In this document: piece after piece, positions 34,295 through 43,007 of the stretch
Layout of the letters: each line of letters begins with the position of its first letter
Position numbering within the stretch: position 1 is the stretch's first letter
Assembly (NCBI GenBank): GCA_002731215.1
Contig: PCAP01000012.1
Location: 1 to 47,029 of the forward strand
Reading direction: 5' to 3'
Source: Acidobacteriota bacterium
GTDB lineage: Bacteria > Acidobacteriota > UBA890
DNA length: 47,029 bases
Made by a program: the position numbers and the translations under genes
Notes under the pieces: generated by a model
What the model saw: only the letters and a program-made list of their open reading frames with translations
Database searches by the model: none
Told to the model about the DNA's origin: nothing

Positions 34295-35464
34295 ATGAGT
34301 CACGCAATCGAGCCAAATCTGGTGATTGGATTGTCCTCTGGAACTTCGATGGACGGGATTGATGCAGCCTTGGTCCAACTGGACCATTTGTCTGTTCCGG
34401 CATCGATCGAACTTATTGCCTTCGAAACGTATGCATACAAGCGATCTTTGACTGAAAAGTTGAGAGCGGCACCAAAGAAAGCTCTCCCTGCGGACCTGGC
34501 GGTGATGGACGTGATGGTTGGAGAGGAGTTTGCTCTTGCGGCGTTGAAGTTGCTCGAAATGGCTGGAGTGGAGGCCTGTAAGATTGCTGCGATTGGCTCG
34601 CACGGGCAAACAATCATTCATCTTCCGGGACAGAAAACCTGTGCTAGCCAGGCCATTCACGCTAGCTTGCAGATCGGGCAGCCGGCGGTCATAGCTGAGC
34701 GTACTGGCATTATGACCGTGGCGGATTTCCGCACCCGTGACCTAGCCTCGGGTGGGCAAGGTGCTCCCCTGGTGCCGTTGCTCGATCACAGACTCTATGC
34801 GCACCGAACTATTGGCCGGGTAGCATTGAATGTTGGTGGAATCGCTAACGTTACAGGGTTGCCGCCATCTTCCGATCTTAGTGGTGTACTTGCGTTCGAC
34901 ACTGGGCCTGGAAATGTTTTACTCGATGCAGCTGCAAGGCATCGTGGCATCGAAGCTGGCTGCGATGTTGACGGCAAGTTAGCGTTGTCTGGCCAACCAC
35001 AGGAAGACGTCCTCGATGAGTTGCTTGCAAACCCGTTTTTTCAGCGGAAGCCACCGAAATCAGCCGATACAATGGACTTTCTCAACGATAGAACTACGGC
35101 GTTATTTGGTCGCACGGAGTCAATTAGCGACGCTGATCTACTGTCCACTCTAACGGAATTCACAGCGTCCACTGTGGCCACCGGTATCGCCCGCTTCCTA
35201 GCCGTAAGGCAGCCTGTTGACGAGGTTTTGATCTCGGGTGGTGGGGCGTATAACCATGCGCTCCGTGGGCGGTTGAGCGAGTTGTTATCAACGGCCCAGT
35301 TGCGAGATGCTGGTGAAGTGGCGTCTGTGCCGGGTGATGCGAAAGAAGCTGTGGCATTCGCGATTCTTGCTGCCGAGACTCTCGCTGGACGCCCCGGGAA
35401 CGTTCCAACGGCTACCGGTGCCTCTGGACCGCGAGTTCTGGGTACAATTGTTCCCGGGTTATAA
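34295..35464 (+). CDS. anmK: Anhydro-N-acetylmuramic acid kinase
   Basis: 389 aa. Phosphorylates and opens 1,6-anhydro-MurNAc from cell-wall turnover to MurNAc-6-phosphate. ATP loop IGLSSGTSMDGIDAALV at the N-terminus; AIGSHGQTIIHLPG, GGQGAPLVPLLDH and NVGGIANVTGLP are family hallmarks; the catalytic Asp is in FDTGPGN. Matches the presence of a cell-wall amidase gene in the window. ilvE follows after 43 nt. Confidence 0.96.
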   Translation: MSHAIEPNLVIGLSSGTSMDGIDAALVQLDHLSVPASIELIAFETYAYKRSLTEKLRAAPKKALPADLAVMDVMVGEEFALAALKLLEMAGVEACKIAAIGSHGQTIIHLPGQKTCASQAIHASLQIGQPAVIAERTGIMTVADFRTRDLASGGQGAPLVPLLDHRLYAHRTIGRVALNVGGIANVTGLPPSSDLSGVLAFDTGPGNVLLDAAARHRGIEAGCDVDGKLALSGQPQEDVLDELLANPFFQRKPPKSADTMDFLNDRTTALFGRTESISDADLLSTLTEFTASTVATGIARFLAVRQPVDEVLISGGGAYNHALRGRLSELLSTAQLRDAGEVASVPGDAKEAVAFAILAAETLAGRPGNVPTATGASGPRVLGTIVPGL

Positions 35465-35507
35465 TTCCTGTTCCTTCTTAAGTGTCGGCCAGTATGGAGA
35501 TGTACAA

Positions 35508-36482
35508 ATGGCAGGGCTCAATGCATCGGCGAAAATATGGCACAACGGGGAGCTGATCCCTTGGGATGATGCCCACATACATGTTTGCTCACACGTGGTG
35601 CACTACGCATCGGCGGTCTTTGAAGGGATTCGCTGCTATAACACTCAGAGCGGTCCCGCCGTCTTTCGTTTGGACGAGCACGTCAAACGGTTATGTCGGT
35701 CGGCACGTATATACCGCATGCCAATCGAAATTGGAGCCGATGGGCTTCAGGAAGCTTGCCTTGAAACCATCCGGGCGAATCAGTTGAAATCTTGCTACAT
35801 TCGGCCAATTGTTTTCCGTGGTTACGAGTCGCTGGGTGTGGATCCGACGTCTTGCCCGATCGAGGTCTATGTCGCCGTCTTTGAGTTTGATAAGTACCTT
35901 GGGGACGAGGCCCTTGAGCAGGGCGTCGACGTTATGGTGTCTTCGTGGAATCGAGTCGCTACTAATACACTGCCCGGAATTGCCAAGGCTGCTGCGAACT
36001 ACATGAATGCTGCGCTGATCAAGATGGAAGCTGTACAGAATGGCTACGTCGAGGGCATCGCGCTCGATGCCCGAGGTTATGTATCGGAGGGTAGCGGCGA
36101 GAATGTATTCATCGTCCAGGACAACAAAATCATTACGCCACCAATAGCTGCGTCGGTACTGCCTGGGATCACACGTGACGTTGTAATGGTGTTAGCAAAA
36201 GAGCTTGGCTACATGGTCTCGGAGACTGACATCCCACGCGAGAATCTCTATACGGCCGACGAAGTTTTTTTTACTGGCACAGCTGTTGAGGTAACTCCGG
36301 TTCGTTCGATTGATAAGATCGCAGTGGGCACGGGTCAACGAGGCCCGATTACAGCACAAATACAGGAAGCGTTTTTTCAGTACGTCGAAGGGCGTGTTGA
36401 AGATCGCCATGGGTGGTTGACGCCTGTTTACGCGGAGGACCGTACCGTCGACATACCTCCTGTCGTTCCTGTGGGTGCCTAG
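35508..36482 (+). CDS. ilvE: Branched-chain amino acid aminotransferase
   Basis: 324 aa from ATG 35508, which follows GGAGAT; the track ORF begins inside anmK and is too long. PLP fold type IV. The Schiff-base Lys is in LPGIAKAAANYMN; EGIALDARGYVSEGSGENVF and LPGITRDVVMVLAKELG are the family signature; FFTGTAVEVTPVRSID follows. Last step of Ile, Leu and Val synthesis or first step of breakdown. No other ilv genes nearby. Confidence 0.96.
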   Translation: MAGLNASAKIWHNGELIPWDDAHIHVCSHVVHYASAVFEGIRCYNTQSGPAVFRLDEHVKRLCRSARIYRMPIEIGADGLQEACLETIRANQLKSCYIRPIVFRGYESLGVDPTSCPIEVYVAVFEFDKYLGDEALEQGVDVMVSSWNRVATNTLPGIAKAAANYMNAALIKMEAVQNGYVEGIALDARGYVSEGSGENVFIVQDNKIITPPIAASVLPGITRDVVMVLAKELGYMVSETDIPRENLYTADEVFFTGTAVEVTPVRSIDKIAVGTGQRGPITAQIQEAFFQYVEGRVEDRHGWLTPVYAEDRTVDIPPVVPVGA

Positions 36483-36691
36483 TTAGGCAGTTTGCCCATG
36501 GTCTCGGAGGCGTAGAGCCTGTCTCGAAGGGGTTTCTTGGCACCACAGCAAAGGATCGACTCGCTGCAGTGGGCGATAGTGTCAATATTTCGGCCGGATC
36601 GAATTTTGGACCGAGGTATGTCGACGTAACCTTAGAGCTCGGCAAGTTGTGCGGTCCCCGTCCAACTACCGGTGCAGGGATTACAGGCTAG
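36483..36691. other. 209-nt gap between ilvE and recX, no convincing gene
   Basis: A plus-strand ORF (36413-36691) crosses the ilvE end and stops exactly at the recX start. A minus-strand ORF (36349-36645) covers the same stretch. Neither resembles a family I know and neither has a good start. A small hairpin GGCA-GTT-TGCC lies just after ilvE. A degraded gene is possible. Confidence 0.4.
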
Positions 36692-37171
36692 GTGGTTAGG
36701 TCTCAGAATTCTGTGACTGCGGACGCGCTGGCGATGCTGACTCGCAGAGATTACAGCCGTGCTGGTCTTCGGGCCAAACTTCGCGCGAAGCATCACTTGT
36801 CTGATGACATTGAAGACGCTATTGATAAGTGCACCGAGTGGGGCTATCTAGATGACCAACGGTTTGGTCGTAGCCGGTTAGAATCTCGCCTGAAAAGACG
36901 GCCGACTGGGCGGTCAGATGCGCTGCGAGACTTGCAGCGCCAAGGATTGACCGAGACAATGAGCAAAGTGGTCGCCGATGAGGTATTTGAGCAACTCGGA
37001 GGGGAGCGAGGAGTCCTCAACGATGCTTTTGATCGGTGGGTTGCGCGACAAGGATCGCCCGAGAATCTCGCGGGTGCAAAGCGTTGCTTTGATCACCTCA
37101 TGCGACGTTCCTTTCCGCGGTACCTGGTATTGGAAAAGTTGTCCATCTGGCTTGAAGATTTCACCAGCTGA
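36692..37171 (+). CDS. recX: RecX-family regulator of RecA
   Basis: 159 aa, GTG start. Modulates RecA filaments. The first helical repeat is clear (ALAMLTRRDYSRAGLRAKL; WGYLDDQRFGRSRLESRLK) and a third repeat ends with FDHLMRRSFPRYLVLEKL. recA is not adjacent; instead alaS follows after 32 nt, an arrangement seen in several bacteria. Family call is good despite weak sequence conservation. Confidence 0.87.
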   Translation: MVRSQNSVTADALAMLTRRDYSRAGLRAKLRAKHHLSDDIEDAIDKCTEWGYLDDQRFGRSRLESRLKRRPTGRSDALRDLQRQGLTETMSKVVADEVFEQLGGERGVLNDAFDRWVARQGSPENLAGAKRCFDHLMRRSFPRYLVLEKLSIWLEDFTS

Positions 37172-37203
37172 CGTGGCAGCGGACTCAACTAGGAGTCCAT
37201 GGG

Positions 37204-39921
37204 ATGACACAGCTGAATGACAAGGAATTCATGCAGCAACCGTCTGGCAAGTCATCTATAGAAGTCCGGAAGCGCTTCCTTGAATATTTCGAGGAACGTG
37301 GCCATGCCATTGTGAGTTCGAGCAGTCTGATACCCCGGGACGATCCGACGTTGTTGTTCACGAATGCCGGGATGAATCAGTTCAAAGAAGTTTTCCTCGG
37401 CCACGACAAACGTAGCCACGATCGATCGGTGACATCTCAGAAATGTATGCGTGTCGCGGGCAAACATAACGACTTGGAGAACGTTGGACCATCTGGGTCT
37501 CATCACACGTTTTTCGAGATGCTTGGCAATTTCTCTTTTGGAGACTACTTCAAATCTGATGCCATAAAGATGGCTTGGGAGTTGTTGACCGAGGGTTACC
37601 GTCTCCCTGAAGAGCGCCTCTGGGCGAGTGTGTACGAAGAGGATGACGAAGCCTTTGGCCTTTGGAAAAGCATCGTCGGTTTGCCCGAACACCGTATTTT
37701 GCGGCTTGGGGCAAAGGACAACTACTGGTCGATGGGTGAGACTGGGCCGTGTGGTCCATGCTCGGAGATTCACTTCGACTATGGTGTTGGTGATTTTGCG
37801 TGGCCATTGAAGGGAACCTACATCGAACCGAAAAACATCGATCTTGATGATGAACGGTTTGTTGAGCTCTGGAACTTGGTTTTCATGCAGTTCAATACTG
37901 ATGGGAGGGGCATAATCGAGCCGTTGCCGGCCCCGAACATCGATACTGGCGCTGGTCTTGAGCGCTTGACGGCTGTTGTTCAAGGTGTCCGAAGCAACTA
38001 CGAAACTGACTTGTTTCTTCCGCTAATAACTTCAGTTGCCGAGCGGGCTGGCCACCCTTATGGTGTCGATGAAGCCAGCGACATAGCACTTAGAGTCATT
38101 GCTGATCACTCCCGGGCTACTGCTTTTCTGCTCGCCGACGGCGTTAGTCCCGCCAACGAAGGGCGGGGCTACGTATTGCGTCGTTTGATTCGTCGCGCAA
38201 CAAGATTCGGGATGAAATTGGGTTTTGATTCGGCGTTCTTCAATCGCTCGGCAGGCGATGTGGTCGAGCTCATGGGTGACGTCTATCCTGAATTACGGCA
38301 GGCTGGAGAGCTTGTCGCCCGAGTAACAACGGCGGAGGAAGATCGTTTTTTCAAGGCCTTGGCGGCAGGCACTCGCGTTTTTGAAGATGTTGTAGAGGAG
38401 GTGCGCGCTTCCGGCGGGAACTGCATCCCGGGAGATGAAGCCTTCCGCCTGTATGACACATATGGCTTGCCCGTTGAGTTGGCGCGCGAATTTGCCTCGG
38501 ATGTTGGTATGAAAATCGATGAACGTGAATTCGAGGAGGCTATGGAAGGTCAGCGGAGCCGAGCTCGTGCTGCTTGGAAAGGCGGAAGCGAAGCGGCCGC
38601 AGCCCAAACGCTTGTGGCCAAATTATCCGAGCAGGGTATTGAAAAGACAATTTTCACTGGCTACGTAGAGTTTGGGCAGCAAAGCGGGGAAATTATTGGC
38701 TTGCTGCATGAGAACGTGCCAATTGAGAAACTTGAGGGCGGTTGCACGGGGGCCATGATTGTTGACGTTACGCCGTTCTATGGGGAGTCGGGGGGCCAGG
38801 TTGGTGATCGGGGAAAGGCCCGGACTGACAATGGCCACGCCCTGGTTAGTGATACACAACGGCTGCCAGGTGGTCTAGTTCTTCATTCCGTAAAAGTTGA
38901 AAGTGGAGAATTGTCTATTGGTGACAAAGTAATGCTCGCAATTGATACTGAATGGCGTGTCAATACGGCTCGCAATCACACGGCAACCCACTTGCTACAC
39001 GCGGCTCTGCGCGACCGGCTCGGTGAACACGTTCGGCAATCAGGATCGATGGTGGCGCCTGATCATCTTCGGTTTGACTTTAGTCACTTTGCGCCGGTTG
39101 ATGCTGGGCAACTCACTGAGCTCGAACGCGATGTAAACGAAGTGATCCGTGCTGATATCACAATGGAAGTTAGCGAGATGACCCACCGAGAGGCAATTGA
39201 TCAAGGTGCTTTAGCGTTCTTTGGTGACAAATATGGCGATGTTGTTCGTGTCGTTAATGTGCCGGGTATCTCAACAGAGCTGTGTGGTGGAACACACGTG
39301 GCGCGAACCGGCGAGATCGGCACCTTCATGATTATTAAGGAGGAAAGTGTTGCGGCTGGAACACGCCGTATAGAGGCAATTACGGGTGCCGCAGCGGTGG
39401 AGTGCCTTCAACAACAGCGCAGTAGGCTTCGTCAGGTCACAGCTAGTCTGAAGACTAGCGAAGAAGACGCCCTCGATTCTGTTGACAGAGTTTTGCTGCG
39501 TCTCAAGGAGGTTGAACGGGGCAACGAAGAGTTGCGAATGAGGTTGGCCTCACGTGAAGCTTCTACTGATCTAGAAGATTATGAAGTTGAGGTTAAGGGA
39601 ATTAAATTGTTGCGCCGCGAGGTTGAAGATCTCGACGCAGGTGGTCTGCGCAGTCTTGCCGATTCGATGAAGAAAGAAATTGGTTCAGGGATTGTCGTGC
39701 TTGGAACACGCAATGATGATGGGGCACAAATCGTGGTTGGAGTAACCGCAGACTTGTCGAGGCGTATCAAGGCGGGCGATATTGTGAGTTCGCTTGCGAA
39801 GCTGGTTGGTGGCGGTGGTGGTGGCAAGGCAGAGATGGCGCAGGCCGGTGGTCCAGACGGTTCGAACCTGTCCCGGATGTTCGAAACTTCGACCAGCATT
39901 ATCGAGAAACTCCTGGGTTAG
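37204..39921 (+). CDS. alaS: Alanyl-tRNA synthetase
   Basis: 905 aa. Charges tRNA-Ala. The class II catalytic core spans the first 250 residues (RGHAIVSSSSLIPRDDPTLLF, FTNAGMNQFKEVFLG, MLGNFSFGDYF). The editing domain has HTATHLLHAALR and the Cys/His of CGGTHVARTGEIG. The C-Ala domain ends with the Gly-rich loop VGGGGGGKAEMAQAGG. AGGAG precedes the ATG; an in-frame ATG nine codons later is an alternative. Full length, nothing missing. Confidence 0.98.
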   Translation: MTQLNDKEFMQQPSGKSSIEVRKRFLEYFEERGHAIVSSSSLIPRDDPTLLFTNAGMNQFKEVFLGHDKRSHDRSVTSQKCMRVAGKHNDLENVGPSGSHHTFFEMLGNFSFGDYFKSDAIKMAWELLTEGYRLPEERLWASVYEEDDEAFGLWKSIVGLPEHRILRLGAKDNYWSMGETGPCGPCSEIHFDYGVGDFAWPLKGTYIEPKNIDLDDERFVELWNLVFMQFNTDGRGIIEPLPAPNIDTGAGLERLTAVVQGVRSNYETDLFLPLITSVAERAGHPYGVDEASDIALRVIADHSRATAFLLADGVSPANEGRGYVLRRLIRRATRFGMKLGFDSAFFNRSAGDVVELMGDVYPELRQAGELVARVTTAEEDRFFKALAAGTRVFEDVVEEVRASGGNCIPGDEAFRLYDTYGLPVELAREFASDVGMKIDEREFEEAMEGQRSRARAAWKGGSEAAAAQTLVAKLSEQGIEKTIFTGYVEFGQQSGEIIGLLHENVPIEKLEGGCTGAMIVDVTPFYGESGGQVGDRGKARTDNGHALVSDTQRLPGGLVLHSVKVESGELSIGDKVMLAIDTEWRVNTARNHTATHLLHAALRDRLGEHVRQSGSMVAPDHLRFDFSHFAPVDAGQLTELERDVNEVIRADITMEVSEMTHREAIDQGALAFFGDKYGDVVRVVNVPGISTELCGGTHVARTGEIGTFMIIKEESVAAGTRRIEAITGAAAVECLQQQRSRLRQVTASLKTSEEDALDSVDRVLLRLKEVERGNEELRMRLASREASTDLEDYEVEVKGIKLLRREVEDLDAGGLRSLADSMKKEIGSGIVVLGTRNDDGAQIVVGVTADLSRRIKAGDIVSSLAKLVGGGGGGKAEMAQAGGPDGSNLSRMFETSTSIIEKLLG

Positions 39922-40020
39922 TCGGGATCACTGCTGATAAGTCTTGCGTGTAGCCTTGGACCGGATCCACACTGGCAGGAAACTCCAGCAGGAGGGGGAT
40001 GTTCCATAATCTCTGATGCA

Positions 40021-40050
40021 TTGCACCGACCCGCCCGTGGTCGGTATACT
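40021..40050 (+). promoter_or_regulatory. Promoter of the amidase gene
   Basis: TTGCAC, 18 nt, TATACT, about 65 nt ahead of the amidase start. A perfect hairpin GCTTCG-GGG-CGAAGC begins at 40057, about where the transcript should begin. Confidence 0.55.
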
Positions 40051-40056
40051 TTAGGG

Positions 40057-40115
40057 GCTTCGGGGCGAAGCTAGGCTGGGTTTTAATAGGGAGGCACGTC
40101 GGGAGACGTGTCGTC
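40057..40115 (+). promoter_or_regulatory. Structured 5' leader of the amidase mRNA
   Basis: Two perfect hairpins: GCTTCG/CGAAGC (40057-40071) and CACGTC/GACGTG with a GGGA loop (40095-40110). The ribosome-site-like GGGAGG (40089-40094) abuts the second hairpin, which lies between it and the GTG start (40116). Folding may set the distance to the start codon or hide a second GGGAG. Function inferred. Confidence 0.4.
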
Positions 40116-41912
40116 GTGATCCTAACGAACCGACATCTTGTACCGCTAATCGTTGCGGCAGTTCTGTCGGTCGCCGCCCCTTCTAATGCGTTGCCTGTGT
40201 CCCCTCAGGAACTCTTCGCGCGGGCAGAGGCTCTCTATCGGCAGCTTGAGATCGTGGATCCATCTGGGCGGGCTTCTACCTGGAAATGGGTAGTTGATGC
40301 GTTCAGCGATGTGGCCCTCCGTTATCCGAAAAGCCCGCTCGCCTCTGAGGCATTGTGGCGTGTTTCTGGCATTTATGGCCGCAGAGCACTGGCCGGTGAT
40401 GAAGCAGCTGCTATTTATCAGCGTGAGATTTACCGTGATCTCGTGCAGCGATACTCAGCTAGCCCGCATGCACCCGAGGCACTGCTGCGCTTGGCGATGG
40501 ATGCGGAGGTGGAAGAGGGGCCACGTGCTGCATCACTTTACTCCCGGCTACTGCAGCGGTATCCGAGTAGCCCGCAGGCTAAGGTGGCGCGGAACCGAAT
40601 GAACGAGTTGGTACTTGCCAACGGGCGCGTGGACCTGGTGCCCGTTGACTCACCGGCCTCGTTGGAGCCTGAGACGTTTGTTTCGTCGACGAATGATCGC
40701 AGCGAGTCCGTCGCAGTGGCTTCTGACAACGACTTTCTTCCCAGTGACTTGGGCTTGGATGGATTACCGCTAATTGCTACGAGTAGCGATTTAGCACGTC
40801 TTACCGGTGTGCGTCACTATAGCGATTCAACCCATACACGGATTGTTCTCGACATTGACCGCGAAGTTCAATTCCAGACTGGTGAGGCGAGGCAACCAGA
40901 GCGCTTGTTTATCGACCTGCAGGGTGTCGATGAACCGGTAATACTCGACGGTGCGACCTTTCATGGACATGAGCAGGTGGTCGGTATTGAAAGTGGTGCC
41001 GTAACCCTCATCAGGGTTTCTTCAGCGCAGCATGGAGTCGTGCGTGTGGCCATGGATTTTGGTGGATCTGGGCACTATACGTTGTTCACACTTGGAGGAG
41101 AGGGCGAGCCGTTTCGGGTCGTGGTGGACGTTCCCACCGCAACTGTTGCCTCACGGGTGAAATCAGACCGTCGACCTCCGGAGCGAGAAGGCGATTCCAT
41201 CTCGGAACAACTAGGGCTGGGGGTCCAGAGAGTTGTACTCGACCCCGGTCATGGTGGTGTAGATCCAGGCGCTATTGGTCGCACTGGGGCTGCAGAAAAG
41301 CGGCTAACTTTACAGCTGTCGCTGACGCTAGCAGAGCGGCTTCGTGCTGCTGGATACGAAGTCCATCTGACCAGGGAAGATGACAGCACACTCAGTTTGC
41401 AGAAGCGTACCGAATTTGCCAACAACGTTGACGCTGACGTGTTTATCTCGATTCATATTAATTCGGCACGCAACCGCAGGTTGCGTGGTTTTGAGACCTA
41501 TTATCTGGATATGGCGATTGACCCAAGTGCAGCTGAGACGGCTGCTCGTGAGAATGCAACAGGCGAAGCTGGCAGTATGGGCGATCTCGGCGACATGCTT
41601 GAGGCGATTATGAAGAATGACTTCCAAACGGCCTCCGCCGAACTTGCAGCCTCTATACAGGACAGCTTAGTGATGCATGTTGCTAAGAGCTATGGAAACG
41701 TTCATGACCTGGGTGTGAAGACGGCGCCTTTCTTTGTGCTTGTTGGTGCGGATATGCCCGCCGTTCTCGTGGAGGCCTCATTTGTGAGCAACGAAGAGGA
41801 AGAGGCGTGGTTGAAGAGCGCTGCCTACCGTTCCGAACTAGCGGAGGCCATCGAGATTGGTTTGCGGAGTTACGTTGATAAGCGGCGGGTAACAACAAGC
41901 AGTCATCGTTGA
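40116..41912 (+). CDS. N-acetylmuramoyl-L-alanine amidase with TPR and AMIN domains
   Basis: 598 aa, GTG start. Cleaves the amide bond between MurNAc and the stem peptide. Signal peptide (MILTNRHLVPLIVAAVLSVA...SNA); TPR-like repeats, about 25-170 (DVALRYPKSPLASEALWRVS, ALLRLAMDAEVEEGPRAA); AMIN domain, about 225-340 (LTGVRHYSDSTHTRIVLDID), which targets septal envelope sites; Amidase_3, about 372-590, with zinc ligands in DPGHGGVDPG, AAEKRLTLQL and SIHINSA and catalytic Glu in VLVEASFVSN. AmiC-like with an added TPR module. Stop lies one base from that of the convergent PTPS-like gene. Confidence 0.94.
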   Translation: MILTNRHLVPLIVAAVLSVAAPSNALPVSPQELFARAEALYRQLEIVDPSGRASTWKWVVDAFSDVALRYPKSPLASEALWRVSGIYGRRALAGDEAAAIYQREIYRDLVQRYSASPHAPEALLRLAMDAEVEEGPRAASLYSRLLQRYPSSPQAKVARNRMNELVLANGRVDLVPVDSPASLEPETFVSSTNDRSESVAVASDNDFLPSDLGLDGLPLIATSSDLARLTGVRHYSDSTHTRIVLDIDREVQFQTGEARQPERLFIDLQGVDEPVILDGATFHGHEQVVGIESGAVTLIRVSSAQHGVVRVAMDFGGSGHYTLFTLGGEGEPFRVVVDVPTATVASRVKSDRRPPEREGDSISEQLGLGVQRVVLDPGHGGVDPGAIGRTGAAEKRLTLQLSLTLAERLRAAGYEVHLTREDDSTLSLQKRTEFANNVDADVFISIHINSARNRRLRGFETYYLDMAIDPSAAETAARENATGEAGSMGDLGDMLEAIMKNDFQTASAELAASIQDSLVMHVAKSYGNVHDLGVKTAPFFVLVGADMPAVLVEASFVSNEEEEAWLKSAAYRSELAEAIEIGLRSYVDKRRVTTSSHR

Positions 41913-41913
41913 T

Positions 41914-42273
41914 TTATTTCGCTTCGGGCCAGTAAATGGCGCTGAAGCCAGCTGCTTCGCCTACCTCTATGCATTCAACCGTCGCCTTAGGCACGGAATC
42001 GGTGATTTCGTCGGCAAGCGCTCGCGCGACCTCCTCCGCTGTAGGGTTGATAGCATCGAAAGGCGCGACGTCGTTTAGGCAATTGCCATCGTAGCGGGAC
42101 ACCCACTCGGACAGGAACGCTTCAGCCTCACTCACAGCCCCCATATTGTTTTCAGGAACAGTGAGAAACGCCCCGATCCGCCAGTTATGTGCGTGCATCG
42201 GCTCCAGGGTTCCATCTACATCTATACGAATTCGGTGCGTTGCTAGAAACGACGAACAAATGGTGAAACGCAT
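41914..42273 (-). CDS. 6-pyruvoyl-tetrahydropterin synthase (QueD) family enzyme, PTPS-III-like
   Basis: 119 aa, complete. Zinc His ligands at residues 13 (FLATHRI), 27 and 29 (MHAHNW). The catalytic Cys of PTPS/QueD (C-x3-HGH) is absent; the motif reads EPMHAHN, i.e. Glu24-x-x-His-x-His. That is the hallmark of the PTPS-III subgroup, known to convert dihydroneopterin triphosphate directly to 6-hydroxymethyl-dihydropterin and so replace FolB. VGEAAGFSAIY holds the late conserved Glu. folE, making its likely substrate, is 21 kb away. The alternative is QueD with a changed motif; no queC, queE or queF is present. Confidence 0.85.
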   Translation of the reverse strand: MRFTICSSFLATHRIRIDVDGTLEPMHAHNWRIGAFLTVPENNMGAVSEAEAFLSEWVSRYDGNCLNDVAPFDAINPTAEEVARALADEITDSVPKATVECIEVGEAAGFSAIYWPEAK

Positions 42274-42392
42274 GGATTTCTAGAAACGGTGAGTGGGAGT
42301 AGAGAACGTATCCTACCGTAGCAGGTCTGCTTGGTAGCGCCTTGCTCCCTGTTAAACTACCTGGAAAGTGGTGGGAAAAGGAGCGAAAGATC

Positions 42393-43007
42393 GTGAATGC
42401 GGCAGACACAAGACAAGCGGATCCTGAGTTGTCTTCTGTAACCACTGGCAATTGGACACTGCCGAACGCTCTGACAGTATTGCGGATCTTTCTTGTACCG
42501 ATTCTGGTTGTTTTTCTCCTGACAGATTACCGACTGGTTGGTCTCTCGGTATTCATCATTGCGTCATTGACGGATTGGTTTGATGGCTACCTAGCCCGCA
42601 CGCGTAAGCAGATAACAACACTTGGGCAATTACTCGACCCCATTGCGGACAAGTTATTAGTATCAGCGGCTTTTATATCGTTGGTGGAATTGGGACTCGC
42701 AGCTGCGTGGATGGTGGTTATCATCATTGGTCGTGAGTTGGCAATCAGCGGACTACGCCCGATTGCCGCTGGCCATGGAATCACGATTTCGTCGTCAGCG
42801 CTGGGTAAATATAAGACAACTGTGCAAATGGTTACCGTCGTCTTGCTGCTTCTGGGGCCAGCGTATCTTGGTGAATACTTCATGGTGGGTGAAATATTCG
42901 TTGGGGAGATCGGCCTGTGGCTGGTCGTCGGTTTGTCGTTGGTATCCGCTGCTCAGTATTTCCTTGATTTCCGGAAACAGCTCGGACCGAGCGGAAAACT
43001 ATCCTGA
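42393..43007 (+). CDS. pgsA: CDP-diacylglycerol--glycerol-3-phosphate 3-phosphatidyltransferase
   Basis: 204 aa from GTG 42393, which has AGGAG 9-13 nt upstream; the track TTG start has none. Makes phosphatidylglycerol phosphate in the inner membrane. The CDP-alcohol transferase signature is DGYLARTRKQITTLGQLLDP followed by IADK. The NALTVLRIFLVPILV start is typical of PgsA, as is GRELAISGLRPIAA. One-base overlap with the next gene. Confidence 0.93.
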   Translation: MNAADTRQADPELSSVTTGNWTLPNALTVLRIFLVPILVVFLLTDYRLVGLSVFIIASLTDWFDGYLARTRKQITTLGQLLDPIADKLLVSAAFISLVELGLAAAWMVVIIIGRELAISGLRPIAAGHGITISSSALGKYKTTVQMVTVVLLLLGPAYLGEYFMVGEIFVGEIGLWLVVGLSLVSAAQYFLDFRKQLGPSGKLS

